This document shows positions 15,996 to 24,030 of a DNA stretch of 64,000 nucleotides, piece by piece. Source of the DNA: Streptomyces scopuliridis RB72 (GTDB lineage: Bacteria > Actinomycetota > Actinomycetes > Streptomycetales > Streptomycetaceae). The notes below the pieces were generated by a model that saw nothing but the letters and a program-made list of their open reading frames with translations, was not told the origin of the DNA and made no database searches. The translations under genes and the position numbers were made by a program. The DNA lies in contig NZ_JOEI01000014.1 in the NCBI RefSeq assembly GCF_000718095.1, positions 124,001 to 188,000 of the forward strand, in the 5' to 3' direction. Within the stretch, counting starts at the first letter, position 1; the number at the start of each line of letters is the position of its first letter.

Positions 15996-16578
15996 GCGCC
16001 CCGACAGGGAGGCCGGCCGGGAGCGCGCGAGGACCGGCTCCGGGGCCGGGTCGACCGCGCTGATGCGGGGTGGCCGGGTCAGGCTCGACCAGCCGGCCCC
16101 GCCGCGGCGCAGGCTGGTGCCCGAGTACGACCCCGAAGCTTTCGGCGTGCTTTCGGAGCGTATCGCCCGCTTCCTGGGGACGGGCCGCTTCATCGTCTGG
16201 ATGACGCTGATCATCATCGTCTGGCTCGTCTGGAACGTGACCGCCCCGCGCGAACTGCGCTTCGACCCTTACCCGTTCATCTTTCTGACGCTGATGCTCT
16301 CCCTCCAGGCGTCGTACGCCGCGCCGCTGATCCTGCTGGCGCAGAACCGCCAGGGCGACCGGGACCGGGTCACGCAGGAGCAGGAGCGCAAGCAGAACGA
16401 GCGCTCCATCGCCGACACCGAATATCTGACGCGCGAGATCGCGGCGCTGCGGATCGGCCTGGGCGAGGTCACCACCCGCGACTGGATCCGGTCGGAGCTC
16501 CAGAATCTGGTGCGGGACCTGGCGGAGGAGCGCGCGCTGCCCCGGGCGGAACCCGGGCGTGAGGAACCCGACCGCTGA
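15985..16578 (+). CDS. DUF1003 family membrane protein
   Basis: A 197-residue protein with two close membrane segments (about residues 68-87, TGRFIVWMTLIIIVWLVWNV, and 100-120), followed by a cytoplasmic helical tail with DRDRVTQEQERKQNERSIADTEYLTREIAALR, the DUF1003 signature. It starts at GTG 15985 inside the end of the MgtE-N/CBS gene. Family function is unknown; the coupling here and the neighbourhood of corA suggest a role in cation homeostasis (inference). Confidence 0.88.
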   Translation: MVNERPDREAGRERARTGSGAGSTALMRGGRVRLDQPAPPRRRLVPEYDPEAFGVLSERIARFLGTGRFIVWMTLIIIVWLVWNVTAPRELRFDPYPFIFLTLMLSLQASYAAPLILLAQNRQGDRDRVTQEQERKQNERSIADTEYLTREIAALRIGLGEVTTRDWIRSELQNLVRDLAEERALPRAEPGREEPDR

Positions 16579-16608
16579 CGGGCTTTCCCGAGCCGGTACG
16601 GATCGCCG

Positions 16609-16614
16609 TACCAT
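16609..16614 (+). promoter_or_regulatory. -10 box for leaderless mrp mRNA
   Basis: TACCAT ends 6 nt before ATG 16621, the same spacing as four other plus-strand genes here. Confidence 0.5.
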
Positions 16615-16620
16615 CTCGGT

Positions 16621-17781
16621 ATGGCTACCGACACGTACGGAACCGCCGTCCCCGCGGAAGAAGCGGTGCGCGAAGCGCTGGCGACGGTGAACGACCCCGA
16701 GATCCACCGGCCGATCACCGACCTCGGCATGGTCAAATCGGTGGATATCGGTGCGGACGGTGCGGTGGCCGTCACGGTCTATCTGACGGTTTCCGGCTGC
16801 CCGATGCGCGACACGATCACGCGGAGCGTGACCGACGCGGTCGCCCGGGTCGCGGGTGTCACGCGGGTGGACGTCACGCTGGACGTGATGGGCGACGAGC
16901 AGCGGCGCGCGCTGGCGGCCTCGCTGCGCGGCGGCACCGCCGAGCGCGAGGTGCCGTTCGCCCAGCCGGGCTCCCTGACCCGGGTGTACGCGGTGGCGTC
17001 GGGCAAAGGCGGTGTCGGCAAGTCGTCGGTGACGGTCAACCTGGCCGCCGCGATGGCGGCCGACGGGCTGAAGGTCGGTGTGGTCGACGCGGACATCTAC
17101 GGGCACAGCGTGCCCCGGATGCTCGGCGCGGACGGCAGGCCCACCCAGGTCGAGAACATGATCATGCCGCCGTCGGCGAACGGCGTGAAGGTGATCTCCA
17201 TCGGGATGTTCACCCCGGGCAACGCGCCGGTCGTCTGGCGCGGTCCCATGCTGCACCGCGCGCTCCAGCAGTTCCTCGCGGACGTCTACTGGGGCGATCT
17301 GGACGTACTGCTGCTCGACCTGCCGCCGGGCACCGGCGATATCGCGATCTCCGTGGCGCAGCTCGTGCCGAACGCCGAGATCCTGGTGGTCACCACCCCG
17401 CAGCAGGCCGCTGCCGAGGTCGCCGAGCGGGCCGGCTCCATCGCCGTACAGACCCATCAGAAGATCGTCGGTGTGGTCGAGAACATGTCGGGCCTGCCGT
17501 GCCCGCACTGCGACGAGATGATCGATGTCTTCGGCACCGGCGGCGGCAAGCTGGTCGCCGAGGGGCTGACGAGGACGACCGGCGCCGAGGTGCCCGTGCT
17601 CGGCGCGATCCCGATCGACGTACGGCTGCGGGAGGGCGGCGACGAGGGCAAGCCCATCGTGCTCTCCGACCCCGACTCGCCGGCCTCCACCGCGCTGCGC
17701 GGGATCGCGGGCAAGCTGGGCGGCCGGCAGCGCGGTCTGGCGGGCATGTCGCTGGGGATCACCCCGCGCAACAAGTTCTGA
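16621..17781 (+). CDS. mrp: Mrp/ApbC-type iron-sulfur cluster carrier ATPase
   Basis: A 386-residue P-loop NTPase that carries and delivers Fe-S clusters in the cytoplasm. An N-terminal MIP18/DUF59 domain (about 15-95, with VNDPEIHRPITDLGMVKSV and SGCPMRDTI) is followed by the Mrp ATPase: deviant Walker A SGKGGVGKSS (about 127-136), DADIYGHSVPRML, Walker B-like LLLDLPPGTGD, and the cluster-ligating CPHC motif (LPCPHCDEM) used by the Mrp/NBP35 dimer. It overlaps no neighbour and is followed by a strong terminator. Start ATG 16621 is supported by a -10 box 6 nt upstream. Confidence 0.94.
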   Translation: MATDTYGTAVPAEEAVREALATVNDPEIHRPITDLGMVKSVDIGADGAVAVTVYLTVSGCPMRDTITRSVTDAVARVAGVTRVDVTLDVMGDEQRRALAASLRGGTAEREVPFAQPGSLTRVYAVASGKGGVGKSSVTVNLAAAMAADGLKVGVVDADIYGHSVPRMLGADGRPTQVENMIMPPSANGVKVISIGMFTPGNAPVVWRGPMLHRALQQFLADVYWGDLDVLLLDLPPGTGDIAISVAQLVPNAEILVVTTPQQAAAEVAERAGSIAVQTHQKIVGVVENMSGLPCPHCDEMIDVFGTGGGKLVAEGLTRTTGAEVPVLGAIPIDVRLREGGDEGKPIVLSDPDSPASTALRGIAGKLGGRQRGLAGMSLGITPRNKF

Positions 17782-17788
17782 GCCGGGC

Positions 17789-17814
17789 CCGGACTGCTCA
17801 ACCGGACTGCTCAA
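17789..17814. repeat. 13-bp tandem duplication after mrp
   Basis: CCGGACTGCTCAA is repeated exactly twice (17789-17801, 17802-17814), just after the mrp stop. Confidence 0.85.
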
Positions 17815-17816
17815 CA

Positions 17817-17853
17817 GGTAAGGGGCGGCCGCAATGGGCGGCCGCCCCTTACC
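17817..17853 (+). terminator. Intrinsic terminator after mrp
   Basis: A perfect 16-bp stem (17817-17832 with 17838-17853, arm GGTAAGGGGCGGCCGC) and a 5-nt loop. Confidence 0.85.
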
Positions 17854-17875
17854 CGTTGTTCTCGCAAGCGTGGTT

Positions 17876-18056
17876 CTAGGGCCTGTCTTCAAAGTAGCGC
17901 CGTCCGCCCGGAGGGCGGGCCCGGCGGCGTCCGGTGCGTGCGATCGCAAGGCGGAGGGTCGCCCCAGTACTGGACGTACTGGGGTGATCCCGACAACGCC
18001 GCGAGCGTGCGTACCGGGCGTCGCCGGGCAGGCGGGACTTTGAAGACAGGCCCTAG
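17876..18056. mobile_element. 181-bp MITE-like inverted-repeat element (element 1)
   Basis: Perfect 20-bp terminal inverted repeats (17876-17895, CTAGGGCCTGTCTTCAAAGT, and its complement at 18037-18056) enclose a structured core. The core has GCGATCGCAAGGCGG (17939-17953), a 9-bp hairpin CCCCAGTAC-N5-GTACTGGGG (17962-17984) and AACGCCGCGAGCGTGCGT (17995-18012). It has no ORF of its own. The right terminal CTAG contains the stop codon of the neighbouring leftward gene. It shares core and design with element 2 at 35735-35880. Confidence 0.75.
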
Positions 18057-18718
18057 GGTGCGTACGTCCTGATGTCCTCGATCACCGAGAAGCCGAGGCC
18101 ATAGGCGCTCATCCCGCGCCCGTACGCCCCGAGGTGCACCCCGCGGCGCGCCGAGCCGGCCAGCACCCAGCCGAACTCGGACTCGCGGTAGTGGAACGGC
18201 GTCGGCTCCGCGTCGACCGGCAGCGAGAGCGTCGTCCACTCGGGCCCGTCCAGATCGTCGGCCAGCTCGAACGCGGCCTCCGTCTGCTGGTCCAGCCAGT
18301 TGTCGCGCAGCGCGTGGTCCAGCTGCGGGGGCCAGGTGAAGGCCAGCAGCCCCGAACCGGCCAGCCAGGCCGCGGAGGAGGCCGTGGTGGCGTCCAGGTG
18401 ACCGGTACCGTCACCGGTGCGCCGTTCGGGGCTCGTGGCCACCGTCACGACCACTACGAAGCGTTCTCTGTCGGCGGCCGGAGCCTCGGGTCTTATCGAC
18501 GGCTCTTCACCGTGGCCCGTGGCGCCGTGCCGCACCGTTCCGTCGGCCGTCGCACCGACCTGCATGAGCCAGCGCGGCCCGGTGAAGGCGCCGTCCAGTC
18601 CGTACCAGGGAAACGGCGCCCGCAGATAGCCTTCGACCGTACGCAGGGCGGCCGCCCCTCCTCCGGCCTTGGCTGAGCCGGCCGCGTCCCGCGTGCCTGC
18701 CCGACTCGTCGTCTCCAT
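18053..18718 (-). CDS. Conserved hypothetical protein
   Basis: A 221-residue soluble protein beginning METTSRAGTRDAAGSAKAGG, with a conserved-looking C-terminal half (FAFTWPP-like strand, EFGWVLAGSARRGVHLGAYGRGMSAYGLGFSVIEDI). I do not recognise the family. The ATG at 18718 is chosen because GAGGAGG lies 9 nt upstream; the longer frame to 18952 is Arg/Pro-rich shadow sequence. The final TAG lies inside the terminal CTAG of element 1, so the element inserted at, or supplied, this stop. It lies downstream of tatB on the same strand but 115 bp away. Confidence 0.75.
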   Translation of the reverse strand: METTSRAGTRDAAGSAKAGGGAAALRTVEGYLRAPFPWYGLDGAFTGPRWLMQVGATADGTVRHGATGHGEEPSIRPEAPAADRERFVVVVTVATSPERRTGDGTGHLDATTASSAAWLAGSGLLAFTWPPQLDHALRDNWLDQQTEAAFELADDLDGPEWTTLSLPVDAEPTPFHYRESEFGWVLAGSARRGVHLGAYGRGMSAYGLGFSVIEDIRTYAP

Positions 18719-18833
18719 CTGCCGGCGCCTCCTCGATCGTGAGCGTCCGGAGCGGCGCGCCCCCGACGGGCGCCTCACTGCCGGACAGTTGGAGGATAGC
18801 CACCACGTCCCGACTCGGAGGGATTGGTCGTAC

Positions 18834-19322
18834 TCAGGTGGCGTCTGCGTCGAAGGGCGGACGTTCGGGCTGAGTGGGCTTTTCGCGCTTCTTGACCAGG
18901 TCGGGGATGGTGGAGGAGCCGTTCGCGGACGACCCGATCGCAGCGGAGCCATTCGTGGACACCGGCGTCGCGGGAACGTCCGCGTCGGATGTGCTCTCCG
19001 TGCCGTTCACCGCGTCCGCGACCTCGTTCATCTCCTTGCGGAGGTCGAAGCTGCTGCGGATCTCCTTCAGCCCCAGATCGTCGTTGTCCATCAGCTGCTT
19101 GCGGACGAACGTCTTGGGGTTGAGGTCCTCGAACTCGAAGTCCTTGAACTCGGGACCCAGCTCGGAGCGGATGTCCTCCTTGGCGCTCTCGGAGAACGCG
19201 CGGACCTTCCTTATGAAGCCGGAGACATCCTGGATGACCTTGGGCAGCTTCTCGGGACCGAAGACGATCACGGCGAGGACCGCGATCGCGATCACCTCAA
19301 GGGCGCCAATGTCATTGAACAC
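18834..19322 (-). CDS. tatB: Twin-arginine translocase subunit TatB
   Basis: A 162-residue TatB. One N-terminal membrane helix (VFNDIGALEVIAIAVLAVIVFGPEKLPK) with the conserved GALE and FGPEKLP elements is followed by an amphipathic helix and a hydrophilic tail. With TatC it recognises twin-arginine signal peptides and passes folded proteins across the membrane. The tail contains a Ser/Asn/Gly-rich low-complexity segment (TNGSAAIGSSANGSS). The GTG at 19322 is chosen because GAGGAGC precedes it and the TatB helix starts immediately. It follows the sigma/anti-sigma/htrA genes, as in M. tuberculosis. Confidence 0.92.
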   Translation of the reverse strand: MFNDIGALEVIAIAVLAVIVFGPEKLPKVIQDVSGFIRKVRAFSESAKEDIRSELGPEFKDFEFEDLNPKTFVRKQLMDNDDLGLKEIRSSFDLRKEMNEVADAVNGTESTSDADVPATPVSTNGSAAIGSSANGSSTIPDLVKKREKPTQPERPPFDADAT

Positions 19323-19415
19323 GTGCTGCTCCTCGGGTGGATCGAAGGTAGGGCGAGGTCCGGGCCGCTCCACGGTACCTGCCGGAACTGTCCGGGCGGT
19401 ACCTTCGGGTGGCCG

Positions 19416-21203
19416 TCAGGTGCCGTCCGCGGAGCCGAGAGTCAACTTCATGGTCCGCTCTTTACCTCCGCGGCCCAGGGTCAGCTCCAGCCGGTCGCCG
19501 GGGCGGTGGGCGCGGATCTTGACGATCAGCTCCTCACCGCTGTGCACGCGCTGGCCGTTCACTTCCGTGATGACGTCCCCTGGCTTGATGCCGGCCTTGG
19601 CGCCGGGGCCGCCCGCGGTCACGGCGGGACCGCCGTCGGCGGCCTTGTCACCGACCCGGGCGCCGTCGCCCGCGTACTCCATGTCGAGGCTGACGCCGAT
19701 CACGGGGTGGGTGGCCTTCCCGGTGTTGATCAGCTCCTCGGCGACGCGCTTGCCCTGGTTGATCGGTATCGCGAAGCCGAGGCCGATGGAGCCCGACTGG
19801 CCGCCGCTGAGGCCGGTGCCGCTGTCCGCGGCGCGGATCGCGCTGTTGATGCCGATGACCCGGGCCCGGGTGTCCACCAGCGGGCCGCCGGAGTTGCCGG
19901 GGTTGATCGGGGCGTCCGTCTGGAGCGCGTCCACGTAGCTGATGTCGCTGCCGTCGCCCTTCTCACCGCCCGCGGTGATGGGGCGCTGCTTGGCGCTGAT
20001 GATCCCGGAGGTCACCGTGTTGGACAGATCGAAGGGGGCGCCGATGGCCACGACGGGATCGCCGACCTGGACGCTGTCGGAGTTGCCCAGCGGGAGCGGC
20101 TTGAGCCCGGAGACGCCGGTGACCTTGACGACGGCGAGGTCGTAGCCGCTGTCCTTGCCGACGAGCTTGGCCCTGGCGGTCTGGCCGCCGCTGAACGTGA
20201 CCGATATCTCGCCGGAGGAGGAGGCCGGCTGGACGACATGGTTGTTCGTCAGGATGTGGCCCTGCCGGTCGAGGACGAAGCCCGTGCCGGTGCCCTGCTC
20301 GCCGCTGCCGCTGACATGCAGGGTGACGACGCTGGGCAGCGCGCTGGCGGCGATGCCCGCGACGCTGTCGGGCGCGCGCCCGCCGGCTTCCGCGTCGGCC
20401 TGCGGGAGTTCGACGCTGGTGAAGCCGCCGTTGCGTTCGATGTACGCGCCGACCGCCCCGCCGAGGACACAGGCGGCGAGGGCCAGCGCCCCGGCGGCGA
20501 CGAGCCCGGCCCGCCGGCCGCGCCGCTTGCGCGGCTCGCCGTACTGGGTCAGGGGCTGCTGCCCCGGCGCGTTCCAGGGGTCGTACCGGAGCCACTGCGA
20601 GGACTCGGGCCCGCCGGGCGTCTGAGCCTGGGCGTGGCCCTGGGACTGCGGCGGGGGCACGGGCAGCGGCAGGGGCTGGTGGTGCGACTGATGAGGCTGG
20701 GTGTGCGGCTGCTGCGGGATCTGGACCTGCGGCGGCGCCTGGTGCGCGGGCGGCGGCATCGGCGTGCCGTGCGCGGGCGTGGGGCGCTGTACCGGCGGAG
20801 CGAGCGCCCACGGGCCGGGTCCGCCGTAGGGCGGTGTGCTGTAGGCGTCGGGCTCGTGCAGCGGCTGCGGACGCCCCTGATGAGGCGTCGGGACCGCGTC
20901 GGCGGCCGCCGGAGCCGGGTCAGTGGGTACGGGAGCCGGGCCGGCGGGCGCCGGAGCCGCATCGCCGAGCGCGTGAGCCGGGCCGACGGGCACGGGAGCC
21001 GGGTCGCCGAGCACAGGAGCCGGGCCGACGGGCACGGGAGCCGGGCCGACCACCGCTGACGGCTCGTCAGCGACGGGGGGCGGCTGCGCCGTCACCTCGT
21101 CGCTCCGGGCCGGAGGCACCCCGGACCCCTGCGGTAGCGCGCCCTCCGCCGAGGGACGGCTCCACCACTTCGCCTTGGGTCCGGTCGGCTTCCCGTCGTC
21201 CAT
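19416..21203 (-). CDS. HtrA/DegP-like trypsin-type serine protease with PDZ domain
   Basis: A 595-residue membrane-anchored protease of the S1C (HtrA) family that degrades or refolds damaged exported proteins. Residues 1-240 are a Pro-rich cytoplasmic region with tandem PAPV(P/L)xGPA-like repeats; a single membrane helix follows (RRAGLVAAGALALAACVLGGAVGAYI). The protease domain carries the triad His in LTNNHVV, Asp in SGYDLAVVKV and Ser438 in NPGNSGGPL. A PDZ domain ends the protein (GIKPGDVITEVNGQRVHSGEEL). Start ATG 21203 has GGGGAGAG upstream. Its place behind the sigma and anti-sigma genes marks an envelope-stress operon. Confidence 0.93.
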   Translation of the reverse strand: MDDGKPTGPKAKWWSRPSAEGALPQGSGVPPARSDEVTAQPPPVADEPSAVVGPAPVPVGPAPVLGDPAPVPVGPAHALGDAAPAPAGPAPVPTDPAPAAADAVPTPHQGRPQPLHEPDAYSTPPYGGPGPWALAPPVQRPTPAHGTPMPPPAHQAPPQVQIPQQPHTQPHQSHHQPLPLPVPPPQSQGHAQAQTPGGPESSQWLRYDPWNAPGQQPLTQYGEPRKRRGRRAGLVAAGALALAACVLGGAVGAYIERNGGFTSVELPQADAEAGGRAPDSVAGIAASALPSVVTLHVSGSGEQGTGTGFVLDRQGHILTNNHVVQPASSSGEISVTFSGGQTARAKLVGKDSGYDLAVVKVTGVSGLKPLPLGNSDSVQVGDPVVAIGAPFDLSNTVTSGIISAKQRPITAGGEKGDGSDISYVDALQTDAPINPGNSGGPLVDTRARVIGINSAIRAADSGTGLSGGQSGSIGLGFAIPINQGKRVAEELINTGKATHPVIGVSLDMEYAGDGARVGDKAADGGPAVTAGGPGAKAGIKPGDVITEVNGQRVHSGEELIVKIRAHRPGDRLELTLGRGGKERTMKLTLGSADGT

Positions 21204-21291
21204 GCTCTCCCCGCAACTGCCGTTCCGCGCCCTGACGGGCACCCCTGCCAAAGATTCAACCAGGTTTACGGATGTCCGCGCAGGGGGCCGC

Positions 21292-22179
21292 TCAGCGCCT
21301 GGCGGAAAGGGGCGCGCCGGGCAGCGTCGGGGCGGCCAGCTGGGTGGGGTTGGGGGTGGCCGTGGGGCTGATCCCGGACGCCTCGTCGATCTGGAGGGCC
21401 GAGCCCGTGGGCTGGATCAGCAGCGCCGGGGACGGACCGACCAGGACGCCCGGCGAGAAGGAGCGCTCGGCGAGCGTCTGTGTCTCGAACACGCCGCGAG
21501 GGGCCCCGGGGGCCGGACGGTCGGCGGACCGAGACAGCGCTCCGCTGCCGCCGCCCTGACGACGGGAGGACTCACCGCCGACGGCGGCCGGGCCCGCGGT
21601 ACCGGGGGCCCGCATGGGGGTCACATTGTTGCCCGCGCCCCGCGGCAGGGCATCGGCGGCCGTACCGAGCGGCATCGTCCCGCCGAGGGCCATCGCGGCG
21701 AACGACACCGCGCTGGCGGCGGCGAAGGCGAACCGCTTGCCGCGCCACGGCGACCGCTCGGCCTCCTGGCGTCCGACCTCATGGATCCGGAAGCCGGAGC
21801 CGCTGGGCAGTACGGCGGCATGGGCGCCCGCCGGGACATAACCGAAGCCGTCGGTGCGGACGCCGAAAACGCCCTCACCGAAGCGCCCCCCGTCGAAGAG
21901 CCCTTTTCCGTTGTCGTCGTCACCTCCCCCGGATCCGGGAAGGCCGCCCGGCAGCCCCTGAAGTCTGGCGAGCAGCCCGGCGGAGGGCGGCGGCGGAGCG
22001 GACTGGGCGAACACACTCTTCAGCCGGCGCTGAGCGTCGGCCTCCGCCTTGCACTTGGCGCAGGTGGCGAGATGGGCCAGCACGCGCTCGCGCGCGTCAT
22101 GGTCCAGTTCCCCGTCCACCAAGGCGGCGAGTCTGTCCCCCAAGTGCTGCTCGGCGGGGGTGGGGCTTGTGCCACTCAC
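21292..22179 (-). CDS. Zinc-finger anti-sigma factor (RseA/RskA-type)
   Basis: A 295-residue predicted anti-sigma factor. The N-terminal ZAS domain has the HX3CX2C motif (His36, Cys40, Cys43 in HLATCAKC), which in this family holds a zinc ion, binds the cognate ECF sigma factor and can be redox-sensitive. A membrane-like segment, [17 protein letters not shown], near residue 150 would anchor the protein, leaving a Pro/Thr-rich extracytoplasmic tail. Its ATG overlaps the sigma-factor stop (ATGA), so the two proteins are made together. It should restrain the ECF sigma factor until envelope stress. Confidence 0.9.
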   Translation of the reverse strand: MSGTSPTPAEQHLGDRLAALVDGELDHDARERVLAHLATCAKCKAEADAQRRLKSVFAQSAPPPPSAGLLARLQGLPGGLPGSGGGDDDNGKGLFDGGRFGEGVFGVRTDGFGYVPAGAHAAVLPSGSGFRIHEVGRQEAERSPWRGKRFAFAAASAVSFAAMALGGTMPLGTAADALPRGAGNNVTPMRAPGTAGPAAVGGESSRRQGGGSGALSRSADRPAPGAPRGVFETQTLAERSFSPGVLVGPSPALLIQPTGSALQIDEASGISPTATPNPTQLAAPTLPGAPLSARR

Positions 22180-22934
22180 GCCGCTCCGCCCTCCCCGGCC
22201 ACGCTCACGAAGGCGCGCTGCTCGGCCCTGGCCTCGGGGGAACGGTGCTGGAGAGCCTTGCGCAGATGCGAACGACCGCGGTGGATCCGGCTGCGTACGG
22301 TGCCGAGCTTCACACCGAGCGTGGCCGCGATCTCCTCGTACGAGAGCCCCTCGATGTCACAGAGCACCACGGCGGCGCGGAATTCGGGCGCGAGGGTGTC
22401 CAGCGCCTGCTGGACGTCCGCGTCGAAGTGCGTGTCGTGGAAGACCTGCTGCGGCGACGGCTCACGGCTGGGCAGCCGCTCCGCCGCGTCGTCACCGAGC
22501 GCGTCGAACCGGATCCGCTGCTTGCGCCGGACCATGTCGAGGAAGAGGTTGGTGGTGATGCGGTGCAACCAGCCCTCGAAGGTGCCAGGGGTGTAGGTCG
22601 ACAGCGAGCGGAAGACCCGGACGAAGACTTCCTGGGTCAGGTCCTCGGCGTCGTGCTGGTTGCCCGTGAGGCGGTAGGCGAGGCGGTAGACGCGTCCGCT
22701 GTGCGTGCTGACGATCTCCTCCCAGCTGGGAGGCGTCCACGCCTGCGATTCCGCATCCGATGCGAAGGTCGCGGTAACTGCGGAGTCGGTGGAGCGAGAA
22801 CGGTCAGCGGTGTTGGTCACGGATTTCGGCTTGCCGGCCGACCTGAGAAAGCGCGTCAGCACTCCTCCCCGATCCACAGGCTCAGCCGCACCTCCCCTAT
22901 CGGCTCTGGTGGTGTCCAGTGGAGCCCCTACCAT
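22176..22934 (-). CDS. ECF RNA polymerase sigma factor (M. tuberculosis SigE-like)
   Basis: A 252-residue extracytoplasmic-function sigma factor. Region 2 is at about residues 70-135 ([32 protein letters not shown]) and region 4 at about 175-235 ([41 protein letters not shown]); a long N-terminal extension of about 65 residues is as in mycobacterial SigE. Start ATG 22934 has GGCGGAG 5 nt upstream. It is followed without a gap by its anti-sigma factor, then htrA and tatB. It should direct transcription of envelope-stress genes, probably including this operon. Confidence 0.93.
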   Translation of the reverse strand: MVGAPLDTTRADRGGAAEPVDRGGVLTRFLRSAGKPKSVTNTADRSRSTDSAVTATFASDAESQAWTPPSWEEIVSTHSGRVYRLAYRLTGNQHDAEDLTQEVFVRVFRSLSTYTPGTFEGWLHRITTNLFLDMVRRKQRIRFDALGDDAAERLPSREPSPQQVFHDTHFDADVQQALDTLAPEFRAAVVLCDIEGLSYEEIAATLGVKLGTVRSRIHRGRSHLRKALQHRSPEARAEQRAFVSVAGEGGAA

Positions 22935-23064
22935 AGCCACTCCGCCCGTTAGCTCCGGATAAGAATCTTTACGTGAATTTAGGCCCGCTCGCAGGTCTTG
23001 ATCCAGGTGTTCCCCGCTTCTTCTTAACGCGCGGTCCCATCTGCGGGTTCCCGGGCGCAGCGGA

Positions 23065-23070
23065 TACAGT
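23065..23070 (+). promoter_or_regulatory. Candidate -10 of the O-methyltransferase gene
   Basis: TACAGT lies 36 nt before the ATT start codon proposed at 23107, giving a short leader with the AAGGAG site. Confidence 0.4.
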
Positions 23071-23106
23071 CACCGTTGCGCCGCCAACGGGGACAAGGAG
23101 AGGGTC

Positions 23107-23742
23107 ATTACCGCCAACCGGCAGACGAGCTGGGCGTTCGCCGACGCCTTTGTCGCCGAGGACGAAGCACTGCTCTGGGCCCGGGACCGGGCCCGGGAGA
23201 CAGGGCTCCGCTCGGTGTCACCAGGCACCGGCGCCGCGCTGCGTCTGCTCGCTGCCACCCTGGACGCGAAGGCGGTCGCCGAGATCGGCACCGGCACCGG
23301 CGTCTCGGGTACGTATCTGCTCCAGGGCATGCGGCCGGACGGCGTCCTGACCACGGTCGACACCGAGCCCGAGCGCCAGCAGTTCGCCCGGCAGGCATTC
23401 CGGGCCGCGGGCTTCGCGGGGAACCGCGCGCGGTTCATCCCCGGCGGCGCCCTGGACGTACTGCCCCGGCTCGCGGACGGCGGTTACGACCTCGTCTTCT
23501 GCGACGGCGACCGGCTGGAGTGCCTCGACTATCTCGCTGAATCGTTGCGGCTGCTGCGCCCCGGTGGCCTGGTCTGTTTCGAGGGCGTCTTCGCGGGCGG
23601 CCGGACGGTGGACTCGGCGGCCCAGCCCGCGGAGGTGCTGAGGCTGCGGGAGCTGCTGCGGACCGTACGGGAGAGCCAGGAGCTCCAGTCGACGCTGCTG
23701 CCGGTGGGCGACGGCCTGCTCTGCGCGATGCGACGCGGCTGA
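23107..23742 (+). CDS. O-methyltransferase (class I SAM-dependent), probable ATT start
   Basis: A 211-residue O-methyltransferase of the Rv1220c/catechol-OMT-like family that transfers a methyl group from SAM. The SAM site is EIGTGTGVSGTYLLQGM, followed by the acidic TTVDTEPERQQ loop and DLVFCDGDRLECLDYL. No ATG/GTG/TTG exists at the family N-terminus (ITANRQTSWAFADAFVAEDEALLWARDRA); AAGGAG (23095-23100) sits 6 nt before ATT 23107, with GTC at 23104. The first standard start, GTG 23215, would remove 36 conserved residues. It is divergent from the sigma-factor operon, the arrangement I recall for Rv1220c and sigE. Substrate unknown. Confidence 0.82.
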   Translation: MTANRQTSWAFADAFVAEDEALLWARDRARETGLRSVSPGTGAALRLLAATLDAKAVAEIGTGTGVSGTYLLQGMRPDGVLTTVDTEPERQQFARQAFRAAGFAGNRARFIPGGALDVLPRLADGGYDLVFCDGDRLECLDYLAESLRLLRPGGLVCFEGVFAGGRTVDSAAQPAEVLRLRELLRTVRESQELQSTLLPVGDGLLCAMRRG

Positions 23743-23767
23743 CGTCCCGGAAGCCGGCGTCCCGGAA

Positions 23768-23817
23768 ACAGAGCTCTGCCCCGGCACGGACGTATCCGTA
23801 CCGGGGCAGAGTTCTGT
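23768..23817. terminator. Terminator after the O-methyltransferase gene
   Basis: ACAGAGCTCTGCCCCGG and CCGGGGCAGAGTTCTGT form a 17-bp stem with one mismatch. The 16-nt loop contains its own small hairpin (ACGGA/TCCGT). It may serve the convergent DUF3117 gene as well. Confidence 0.8.
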
Positions 23818-23862
23818 CTGTCCAGAGGTGACCGAACACCCCGGAGACTGTGAGCGCTCCGC

Positions 23863-24030
23863 TCAGCCGACGACCTTCTTCAGAGCGTCGCCGAGCGCAT
23901 CCGCCTCGTCCGGAGTCAGCTCGACGACAAGCCGACCGCCGCCTTCGAGCGGAACGCGCATGACGATGCCCCGCCCCTCCTTGGTCACCTCGAGCGGGCC
24001 GTCGCCCGTTCGCGGCTTCATGGCCGCCAT
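23863..24030 (-). CDS. DUF3117 family small protein
   Basis: A 55-residue highly conserved actinobacterial protein starting MAAMKPRTGDGPLEVTKEGRG and ending LTPDEADALGDALKKVVG. It is a compact beta-hairpin plus helix with no cofactor motif; function unknown. The ATG at 24030 is preceded by GGAAGGGAAC; an internal ATG at 24021 is also possible. It was found by reading the minus strand between two larger genes, and its family match is strong. Confidence 0.88.
   Translation of the reverse strand: MAAMKPRTGDGPLEVTKEGRGIVMRVPLEGGGRLVVELTPDEADALGDALKKVVG

Noticed and set aside
15829..17949. A 706-residue minus-strand frame opposite the DUF1003 and mrp genes
   Set aside because: No motif, His/Arg/Asp-rich composition, and it lies opposite well-supported genes.
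17876..18056. Rho-independent terminator of the hypothetical gene at 18053-18718
   Set aside because: The repeat is 181 bp with distant arms and shares a core with another locus, so a mobile or structured element explains it better, though it may incidentally stop transcription.
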